Origin: Calditrichota bacterium
GTDB taxonomy: Bacteria > Zhuqueibacterota > Zhuqueibacteria > Zhuqueibacterales > Geothermadaptataceae
Assembly: GCA_008501545.1 (NCBI GenBank)
Contig: QQUM01000068.1
Location: forward strand, 1-6,559
DNA length: 6,559 bases
Reading direction: 5' to 3'
Below are positions 1 to 5,650 of this stretch, one piece after another. A model generated the notes under the pieces. The model was not told where the DNA came from. It searched no databases and saw only the letters and a list, made by a program, of their open reading frames with translations. A program made the translations under genes and the position numbers. Positions within the stretch are counted from its first letter, which is position 1. Each line of letters opens with the position of its first letter.

Positions 1-2873
1 TCGAGTTGTGCGGCCAATTCCACTCTTATAATGGCCGGTATCTCACCACTTTGCAGGATTTCAGCCAGGGCCTGCTGGTGGACTTCCCCCCCACTTGCCG
101 CGCCACGATTGCGATCGAGTTCATACAGGTTTCGTTCGAGAAATTTGTACATCAAGCCGTTTGCCATCGGTGAGGGACCGAGCGTTTGCACACTCACCAC
201 TTCGATATCCCCGTTTTGGATTTGTTCGATTGCTTTTTTTAGGTTTTGCACATCAAGAACATTTTCCAGACAGTCACGATAGGTTTCGAGCAGAATCGGG
301 AAATCGGGGTATTGCTGAATATTTTGCATGAGATCGGCAGTGCGCAACCGTTGCAACCACAAGGGAATGCGTTTGCCAGCGCGTGACCGCGTGAGCAGCA
401 GTGAACTGCCCGCATTGTAGCGAAAGAGCACCATAAAAACCGGTGCCTCAGGCAGCCCGGCAATAATAAATTCCTCAAGTTGCTGTGACGGAATTGCGCA
501 GATATCCCTGGCGTCAATTATTTTATCACTCTCCAAAAGGCGAAAGAGCAAACCGTCGTCGTTAAAGCTGTATTGGATTTCGATAGCATATTTTTTACCA
601 AGATAAGTCGCCAGTGCAATGGCCCATGCCTGGTTCACCCGTCCACCAAAAGGCGCCTGAATATACAACATTGGTTGTTGGGCACTGTCGTGAAAATATT
701 CAAAAACGATGCGCTTGTCCGTGGCGATCGTCCCGGAGAAATCAAGCTGGCTATCGACAAATTCCTGCAGGCTTTGTGTGATTTCCGGGTCGATGCATGA
801 TTCTACATCGTCCAACGACCTAGAACGAAGGCGTCCCCGCCGAGTGGATTTGTCCTCATAACTCTCATTCGCTCGGCGGGGCGCCTTCGCACTAGTACTG
901 CCATCCGTGTCAGAGCTACTCTTATCGATGGTGGCGGGGATATCCCCGCCACCATCGATAAAAGCTTCGGTTGTCCCCTCCTGCTGCAGCAATTCCCGCA
1001 AAAATGCACCGACGCGCTGCATGGTGTTGAAATCACGGGGAATGCCATAATCGCTTTTCCAGAAGGGCGGCATCGGCACGATGGCACGTACCGGCGCCAC
1101 CACAATCCGGTCCTGAGCAATGTCCTCAATGCGCCATTCACTGGTGCCGAGATAAAACGTCTCCCCCACTTTGCGTTCAAAGACGAATTCTTCATCAACC
1201 TGACCAACACGCACATTGGCATCCTGCAGATAAACATCATACAATCCACGGTCGGGAATAGTGCCGCCGTTCATGGTGGCCAGCAATCGGGCACCGCTCC
1301 GTGCGATGAGTTTGTCATTGACTTTATCCCATGTCAATCGCGGTTGCAGGGCGCGAATTTGCGTTTCTTCGTATGCGCCACCTAACATTTCTATAACACG
1401 ATTAAAACTGGCGGCCGTCAGATTGCGGTAGCAATAACTTTGGCGGAAGAGATCAAAAAGCGTCGAACGCGACCAATCCTGCACAGCGACCTCGGCCAAT
1501 ATTTGCTGAGACAGGACATCGAGACAGAGCTCAGGGATTTGCGTTTCCTCAACATCTGCTTCCAAAATGGCTTCAGTGATCGCTATGGCGTGGGGTAGTT
1601 CGCTCTGATATAGCGGCAGGATTCGTCCTTTACTGGTGGCACTAAGCACATGTCCACTGCGCCCGATGCGCTGCAATGCCGAATAAACGCTCGTTGGTGC
1701 ATCCAGTTGCACAACCAGATCGATGCTTCCAATATCGATACCATGCTCCAGCGACGCCGTCGCGACCACGGCGCGCAATTTTCCTTTTTTAAGTGCGCTT
1801 ACCACATCGAAGCGCACCTCGCGGGATAGGCTGCCGTGGTGTGCACGTACAAGTTGCGCTGGTTCGAATTGTGCGGAGATTGGACTTGGTGGAACCGGAG
1901 GTTTTTGCATTTGAGAACCGGGCCGTTCGACAAGCTCAGCGTCCGTTTCCCTGTCTGCCATCTTTTTCGTGTGCAAGTCATTAATTCGCCGCGTGACACG
2001 TTCTGCCTGTGCCCGGGACAGTACGAATATAAGTGTTGTTTTGTGCTGTAAAATTAGAGAATATAACTGCTCGACAATGGCACTCCAGGCGCTGGCATCT
2101 TCGAGATTGCCGTACCCACCGACTGGTGCAATCACTCGAATATCCATCTCTTTCCGCTGACCGCAATCGACGATGTGCACGGGACGCGGTACATAATTTC
2201 CACTTGTTTGATCGTGTTGTTGCCCACCGAGGAATGCTGCTATGCGTTCCAGCGGTCTTTGCGTTGCTGAAAGACCGATGCGGACTGGCTCCTGCTCGCA
2301 TAGCGGCATCAGGCGCTCGAGCGACAGGCTGAGATGCACACCACGTTTGTTGTTAGAGATAGCATGAATTTCATCAATGATAAGATAACGCAGGCGGCGA
2401 AAAATTTCACGGCCGCGACCGGAAGTGAGCAACAAGTACAGTGACTCCGGGGTGGTAATGAGAATATGCGGCGGTTTGCGCAGCATCGACTGGCGAACAC
2501 TGGACGGTGTATCCCCGGTGCGCACCAGCGTACGGATTTCCGGCAGTGACAGGCCTTGCTTTTCTGCCTGCTCTTTTATTCCCTGCAAAGGTGCCTGCAG
2601 GTTGCGCTGGATGTCGTTGTTAAGCGCTTTCAGGGGAGAAATGTAGAGTGTGTGAACACTGTTCTGCGGCCAGTTTTTATCGAGCAAATCATGCAGCAGG
2701 TTATCGATACAGGCGAGAAATGCAGTAAGGGTTTTTCCTGAGCCGGTAGGCGCCAGAATCAGTGCATTTTCTCCGGCTGCAATCACAGGCCAGCCTTGTT
2801 CCTGCGGAGGACTGGGTTTTTCGAAATTATTTTTGAACCAATTTTGGATTGCTGGATGGAAGGCGTGCTGCAC
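1..2873 (-). CDS. lhr: Lhr-type DEAD/DEAH superfamily 2 ATP-dependent helicase, C-terminus beyond the left edge
   Basis: At least 957 codons are open with no stop to the left edge, so the gene is 3'-truncated by the window. The GTG start at 2873 is the only plausible one: an in-frame stop lies at 2904-2906, no other ATG, GTG or TTG lies between, and AGGA (2880-2883) sits 6 nt upstream. Helicase motifs appear in order: Q-motif glutamine Q24, Walker A APTGSGKT (residues 41-48), DEIH (167-170), SAT (202-204), HHGS (345-348), motif V TASLEHGIDIG (372-382) and motif VI QRIGRSGH (401-408). A winged-helix/beta-barrel region follows, then the PFGGRVN block (from about residue 741) typical of the DEAD/H-associated C-terminal part of Lhr proteins. 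The family comprises ATP-driven 3'-5' DNA or RNA-DNA helicases linked to DNA repair. Two linkers look expanded by repeat-like DNA (about residues 305-322 and 637-690), yet the frame stays open and every motif is intact, so the protein is probably functional. Family assignment is firm. Whether it has the long-form C-terminal extension of E. coli Lhr cannot be seen. Confidence 0.93.
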   Translation of the reverse strand, partial: MQHAFHPAIQNWFKNNFEKPSPPQEQGWPVIAAGENALILAPTGSGKTLTAFLACIDNLLHDLLDKNWPQNSVHTLYISPLKALNNDIQRNLQAPLQGIKEQAEKQGLSLPEIRTLVRTGDTPSSVRQSMLRKPPHILITTPESLYLLLTSGRGREIFRRLRYLIIDEIHAISNNKRGVHLSLSLERLMPLCEQEPVRIGLSATQRPLERIAAFLGGQQHDQTSGNYVPRPVHIVDCGQRKEMDIRVIAPVGGYGNLEDASAWSAIVEQLYSLILQHKTTLIFVLSRAQAERVTRRINDLHTKKMADRETDAELVERPGSQMQKPPVPPSPISAQFEPAQLVRAHHGSLSREVRFDVVSALKKGKLRAVVATASLEHGIDIGSIDLVVQLDAPTSVYSALQRIGRSGHVLSATSKGRILPLYQSELPHAIAITEAILEADVEETQIPELCLDVLSQQILAEVAVQDWSRSTLFDLFRQSYCYRNLTAASFNRVIEMLGGAYEETQIRALQPRLTWDKVNDKLIARSGARLLATMNGGTIPDRGLYDVYLQDANVRVGQVDEEFVFERKVGETFYLGTSEWRIEDIAQDRIVVAPVRAIVPMPPFWKSDYGIPRDFNTMQRVGAFLRELLQQEGTTEAFIDGGGDIPATIDKSSSDTDGSTSAKAPRRANESYEDKSTRRGRLRSRSLDDVESCIDPEITQSLQEFVDSQLDFSGTIATDKRIVFEYFHDSAQQPMLYIQAPFGGRVNQAWAIALATYLGKKYAIEIQYSFNDDGLLFRLLESDKIIDARDICAIPSQQLEEFIIAGLPEAPVFMVLFRYNAGSSLLLTRSRAGKRIPLWLQRLRTADLMQNIQQYPDFPILLETYRDCLENVLDVQNLKKAIEQIQNGDIEVVSVQTLGPSPMANGLMYKFLERNLYELDRNRGAASGGEVHQQALAEILQSGEIPAIIRVELAAQL
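820..895. repeat. Imperfect inverted repeat (GC-rich) inside the helicase gene
   Basis: The left arm is 820-844 and the right arm 872-895. Both share CTAG at the outer end, then CGAAGGCG and CCCCGCCGAG, with one extra T in the left arm and a 2-nt mismatch next to CTAG. The 27-nt loop (845-871) is less GC-rich. On the coding strand the block reads through as a basic, Ser/Arg/Glu-rich stretch containing PRRANESYEDKSTRRGRLR (about residues 664-682). No such segment is expected in Lhr proteins between the beta-barrel and the PFGGRVN block. The arms are plain in the sequence; that this is a mobile or dispersed repeat is inference. Confidence 0.75.
922..961. repeat. Perfect 40-bp palindrome inside the helicase gene
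   Basis: The left half is TTATCGATGGTGGCGGGGAT and the right half (942-961) is its exact reverse complement, with no spacer. On the coding strand it is read as FIDGGGDIPATIDK, about residues 638-651. It begins 26 bp from the end of the neighbouring inverted repeat (820-895), so the two probably form one compound insertion. A perfect uninterrupted palindrome of this length is not expected by chance or from protein-coding constraint, and it would form a cruciform or a strong mRNA hairpin within the helicase transcript. Confidence 0.9.
1921..1944. repeat. REP-like motif (TTCGACAAGCTCAG core) inside the helicase gene
   Basis: The core TTCGACAAGCTCAG (1926-1939) matches, from memory, a short sequence often seen in dispersed REP-like repeats of diverse bacteria, usually flanked by a variable short stem. 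Here the flanking stem is weak: GGCCG pairs with CGTCC with one mismatch. On the coding strand it is read as DAELVERP (residues 311-318), in the linker between RRINDLH and RAHHGSLS of the second RecA domain. That linker is roughly 20 residues longer than I expect for the family. The match of the motif to a repeat family comes from recall, not from a search. Confidence 0.55.
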
Positions 2874-2906
2874 GGATTTTCCTATTGAACGGTTGCTATT
2901 TAATTA

Positions 2907-2941
2907 TGCCAAATGTAGAGGACCTGACCATGGAATGCAAA
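2907..2941 (-). promoter_or_regulatory. Candidate promoter of the helicase gene
   Basis: Reading the minus strand, TTTG (2938-2941) is followed after 20 nt by TACATTTG (2910-2917). This fits the Bacteroidetes-type pattern TTTG / TAnnTTTG. It can equally be read as a sigma-70-like TTGCAT, 17 nt, TACATT. Transcription would start about 30 nt upstream of the GTG start. Its position in the 81-bp gap after the hydrolase gene suggests the helicase can be transcribed independently. Confidence 0.4.
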
Positions 2942-2954
2942 TGATTTATCCGCT

Positions 2955-4142
2955 TCAATCTTCCGCTGCCGCCACGATGTAGTCTTGTAAAATTTCCCGA
3001 ATTGGAGAAGATTCACCGCCGTATTTCTCTGCGGTACTGACGACAACCATGTCCCACTCTGGCAGGACAAAAATGTACTGTTGCCCCCAGCCATCGGCGT
3101 AAGCTGCATCGTAATGTTGGCCGTCAACTTCCAGGTCCATTATCCACCACTGATAGCCGTATCCGGTTCCGTTTTCAAATGTCGTATATCGTTGCCATGA
3201 ATCATGTATCCAGGAGGAAGAAAGAATTTGTTCGCCGTCCCAGACACCATCCTGTAAATAAAGCAGACCGATCTTTGCCATATCCCGCGGCAGCATACGC
3301 AGGCCAAAACCGGTGTTGTGCATCCCGTTTGGTGCCGTATCCCAGATAAAATTCTCGATGTCTAAATTTTCGAACAAATACTGGACGGCAAAAGAGCGAG
3401 TATTCGTTTCGGAAGCTTCATTCAAGATTCCGGAAAGCATAACCGAGCAACCACTGTTGTAGGCGAATTCTTCACCAGGTTCTGCCACCATCGGAAAATC
3501 GAAGACGAAATGCAACCAATCGCGACTGGCCATCATCTGGTTCAATGGATTGGCTGCTGTGCCGTAGGGCACGCTCCATTCATCCCAGGCAAAGCCGGCA
3601 CGCATTGTGAGCACATGTTCCAGCGTAATGCGGTCTTTTCGCGTATCCGGATTTGCATTGTTTGTATATTGAAGAAGCCATGTATAAACCGGTTCATTTA
3701 AGCTCGAAATCAAACCATCATCATAGGCGATTCCAATCAGCGCGGAGGCAATACTTTTGGTCACAGAATAAACCGGATGCATGGCATCGGCACCCCACCC
3801 GCGGTAATAGGATTCAAAAACCAGGGCACTGTCACGCACGATGAGCAGACTACTGATCTGACCGTAATCCCCATTGGTTATTTTTTGATCGAGTGTTACG
3901 AGTCGTTCCTTGTTGAGATTTTTGTCACCCGGATCAGTTTCAAACCAGATAAATTGCTGTTCACCAGCTTCCGTTGTATCCGGTGGGGGATTCTCTTCGC
4001 CATTTGTTGGTGGGGTTTCGTCATCTGGTCGCGGTTTCGCCGGATTTTCCAGGCACGCCGTTAAAAACAACAGTATAAAGAAATAAAGGAAAACAGGTAA
4101 AAATAACGCGCCTTGGTGTGTTGTCTGCTTTAATCGCCGCAA
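2955..4142 (-). CDS. Lipoprotein serine hydrolase, class C beta-lactamase-like family
   Basis: A 395-residue secreted lipoprotein. The N-terminus has basic residues (MRRLK), a hydrophobic stretch at about 12-27 and a lipobox LTAC with acylated C30. A Pro/Asp/Glu/Thr-rich linker follows to about residue 60, so the enzyme is probably tethered to a membrane facing the periplasm or cell surface. The catalytic domain (about 62-390) carries SVTK (126-129, nucleophile S126 and general base K129) and YNS (228-230), the SxxK and YxN motifs of the beta-lactamase/transpeptidase fold. A late DGWGQQ segment (350-355) occupies the third-motif position in place of KTG. The pattern resembles the EstB/6-aminohexanoate-dimer hydrolase branch (esterases, amidases, peptidases) more than a true beta-lactamase; the substrate cannot be read from sequence. 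I chose the TTG at 4142 because AAAGGAG (4152-4158) lies 9 nt upstream. An in-frame TTG at 4166 would add 8 residues but has no ribosome binding site. The stop is TGA. Confidence 0.88.
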   Translation of the reverse strand: MRRLKQTTHQGALFLPVFLYFFILLFLTACLENPAKPRPDDETPPTNGEENPPPDTTEAGEQQFIWFETDPGDKNLNKERLVTLDQKITNGDYGQISSLLIVRDSALVFESYYRGWGADAMHPVYSVTKSIASALIGIAYDDGLISSLNEPVYTWLLQYTNNANPDTRKDRITLEHVLTMRAGFAWDEWSVPYGTAANPLNQMMASRDWLHFVFDFPMVAEPGEEFAYNSGCSVMLSGILNEASETNTRSFAVQYLFENLDIENFIWDTAPNGMHNTGFGLRMLPRDMAKIGLLYLQDGVWDGEQILSSSWIHDSWQRYTTFENGTGYGYQWWIMDLEVDGQHYDAAYADGWGQQYIFVLPEWDMVVVSTAEKYGGESSPIREILQDYIVAAAED

Positions 4143-4151
4143 ATCAACTAT

Positions 4152-4158
4152 CTCCTTT
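4152..4158 (-). promoter_or_regulatory. Ribosome binding site deciding the hydrolase TTG start
   Basis: AAAGGAG on the minus strand, 9 nt ahead of TTG at 4142. It lies inside the longer open frame that begins at 4166, which argues that the upstream TTG is not the start. Confidence 0.65.
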
Positions 4159-4195
4159 CTTCTCAAGATAAAATATAAAATTCTGATACATTGAG

Positions 4196-4217
4196 ATTCT
4201 TATTTCATGATAAGAAT
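4196..4217. repeat. Small perfect palindrome upstream of the hydrolase gene, candidate operator
   Basis: ATTCTTAT and ATAAGAAT form 8-bp perfect arms around a 6-nt centre (TTCATG), 54 bp upstream of the hydrolase start. On the minus strand a weak promoter-like pair, TTGCAA (4235-4240), 16 nt, TATTCT (4213-4218), would place this palindrome over the -10 region and start site, where a repressor site is often found. The region is very AT-rich, so chance is a real alternative. Confidence 0.35.
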
Positions 4218-4371
4218 ATTGATCTGCAATTTTGTTGCAAAATTTTTCATCTGGCTTAAATTTTCAAAAGGAATGTCCAAATCCCTTTTGCAATTATTTT
4301 GTATTGAAATGGATATCCGAATAAGGCATTATGACGTTCGCAACCAATTTTGCACAATGAATACAACACCC

Positions 4372-5466
4372 CTAACGAATGAGGAGCATTGCACGCTTTT
4401 CCCCATATTTTTCTCTCCAAAAAAGTTGATAATAATAAATCCCACTCGTTACTGAATGGCCATTGATAGCAGTGCCATCCCATTGCAGGATGTATTGACC
4501 TGCCGGTTGGAAATTATCAACCAGGGTGCGCACCTGCCGGCCAAGTACATCGTACACAACCAATTTGATATTCCCCGGTTTTCCAAGCTGGTAAGATATT
4601 TTGGTGGATTGGCGAAAAGGATTGGGATAATTGCCTTGTATCAGCGCTTCATCAGTAATTTTTACAGATTCATGGAAAACGCCGGTCGGTCGTTGAGGTT
4701 GCCGCACATCAGCAATAACAATTTCGAGATTACTGGTATCAACAGGGACAGCGCCACGAAACAGCCACAGATTAATCCGGGTTTTCAAACGTCGAATCGC
4801 ATTGGGGATATCATTCCCATAATAATTCCAGTGATAAATATAATCGTCTTCTGATTGTAACTCGCCTTCATGATAACCCCGTATACTGCTAAAAACGATG
4901 GAATCTGGTTGCCAGTTGAAAAAATGTGTACTCTGAAAAGTGCTGTCCAACGAGACGGGAAAACTGACTGTATTGCCTGGCGTCGTGTATGGTTGGATAG
5001 TAAATCCACCAACATTTTGCCGATTCGCTTGTCCCCATTTTGAAAATTCGATATCGATTTCATTGTTGTCATCAACATAGACAAATAGTCCAAGCACGAC
5101 ACTTTTATCCATATTGTTTATTTCCCCCTGCACGAAAAATCGGTGTTCGCCATAATCTGTGGCATTGTCAGTATATATTTCAGCGCACTGCCACAGCCCA
5201 TTTATTTGACTGATTTTCATATGCAATTGCTCCAGACTATCGACCCACACAGTTTCTTCGCTGTCCGACCAGTTATTAGGACCAGGTCCGCCAAAACCCG
5301 ATTTCACTGTCCACATGACGCCGGCAAAATTGATTTTACGAATACCGGTAGTAAAATTGCGTTGCGATTTATGCAAAGATACTTGCGATGATTGGGCATT
5401 TACCGAAGTAAATACGAACAGCACGACAAACAAGACCAACAAGATATAGATTTGTACTTTTTTCAT
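4372..5466 (-). CDS. Secreted GH16-like (concanavalin fold) protein with C-terminal sorting domain
   Basis: A 364-residue protein in three parts. The signal peptide is MKK plus a hydrophobic core to about residue 20, then VNAQ, with cleavage probably after A24. A beta-sandwich domain (about 45-258) contains GGPGPNNWSDS (59-69), a YGEHRF segment (105-110) and EIDIEF (136-141). In GH16 beta-glucanases the E-x-D-x-E pattern holds the nucleophile (here E136) and the acid/base (E140), so the site looks intact. The late INLWLF block (231-236) is also typical of this GH16-like group. From about residue 277 comes NYPNPF and an 85-residue FlgD-like/type IX sorting domain ending in a basic tail, which implies export across the outer membrane. 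The likely role is hydrolysis or binding of a beta-glucan-type polysaccharide; the substrate is unknown. The start at 5466 is chosen because it begins the signal peptide. ATG at 5484 would add six residues and cannot be excluded; neither has a strong ribosome binding site. The frame extends further up to 5634, but that part covers a promoter and hairpin. The stop is TAG. Confidence 0.85.
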   Translation of the reverse strand: MKKVQIYILLVLFVVLFVFTSVNAQSSQVSLHKSQRNFTTGIRKINFAGVMWTVKSGFGGPGPNNWSDSEETVWVDSLEQLHMKISQINGLWQCAEIYTDNATDYGEHRFFVQGEINNMDKSVVLGLFVYVDDNNEIDIEFSKWGQANRQNVGGFTIQPYTTPGNTVSFPVSLDSTFQSTHFFNWQPDSIVFSSIRGYHEGELQSEDDYIYHWNYYGNDIPNAIRRLKTRINLWLFRGAVPVDTSNLEIVIADVRQPQRPTGVFHESVKITDEALIQGNYPNPFRQSTKISYQLGKPGNIKLVVYDVLGRQVRTLVDNFQPAGQYILQWDGTAINGHSVTSGIYYYQLFWREKYGEKRAMLLIR

Positions 5467-5526
5467 TCGATTGGTATTCACCATTTTCACTGGTTTGATT
5501 TTAAAAAACACGCGCAATTTAAGAGC

Positions 5527-5555
5527 AATGTATAGCGCTGCACGATTATTTCCAA
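5527..5555 (-). promoter_or_regulatory. Candidate promoter of the GH16-like gene
   Basis: On the minus strand TTGGAA (5550-5555) is followed after exactly 17 nt by TACATT (5527-5532). This is the same spacing and -10 hexamer as the candidate promoter before the helicase. Transcription would start near 5520, giving a leader of roughly 36-54 nt depending on which ATG is used. Confidence 0.4.
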
Positions 5556-5571
5556 TTATAAATATTTCTCT

Positions 5572-5601
5572 GTTCCCCGAAGTGGCCACACTTCGGGGAA
5601 C
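5572..5601. repeat. Perfect inverted repeat, 13-bp stem, between the two secreted-protein genes
   Basis: GTTCCCCGAAGTG, a 4-nt loop (GCCA on the plus strand), then the exact complement CACTTCGGGGAAC. It would fold into a very stable hairpin in transcripts from either strand. No T-run follows on the minus strand, where an A-rich tract comes next, so it is not a textbook intrinsic terminator. It may act as a back-up terminator, a 3'-end stabiliser for the upstream mRNA, or a member of a dispersed repeat family. Confidence 0.8.
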
Positions 5602-5605
5602 TCTG

Positions 5606-5641
5606 CGTAAAAATAAGCCCCCGAATTCTGGCAAATCCGGA
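5606..5641 (-). terminator. Probable intrinsic terminator of the right-edge gene
   Basis: Just after the TAG stop (5651-5653), the minus strand reads CCGGATTT, loop GCCA, GAATTCGG (5640-5621). This is an 8-bp stem including two G-T wobbles. After GGGC it continues into TTATTTTT (5616-5609). Stem, loop and T-rich tail fit a weak rho-independent terminator. The few bases between stem and T-tract lower confidence. Confidence 0.4.
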
Positions 5642-5650
5642 CACCTGATA

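Noticed and set aside
820..961. CRISPR array or intrinsic terminator at the palindromic block
   Set aside because: There are no regularly spaced direct repeats, and the block lies within an open coding frame without a T-run, so neither explanation fits.
803..1249. Minus-strand open frame of 148 codons inside the helicase region
   Set aside because: It lies in a different frame from the intact helicase, and its composition (Arg/Met/Cys/Trp-rich) is not protein-like. It stays open partly because the palindromic block lacks stops in that frame.
2900..3127. Minus-strand open frame of 75 codons overlapping the hydrolase C-terminus
   Set aside because: A shadow of the hydrolase gene in another frame, with no ribosome binding site or recognisable domain.
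4265..4290. Hairpin CAAAAGG / CCTTTTG as terminator of the GH16-like gene
   Set aside because: Only a 7-bp AT-rich stem with a 12-nt loop and no T-run on the minus strand; too weak in an AT-rich region.
5467..5634. N-terminal extension of the GH16-like protein (56 extra residues)
   Set aside because: It would place the signal peptide internally and translate the promoter and the 13-bp-stem hairpin. The signal peptide start at 5466 is far more plausible.
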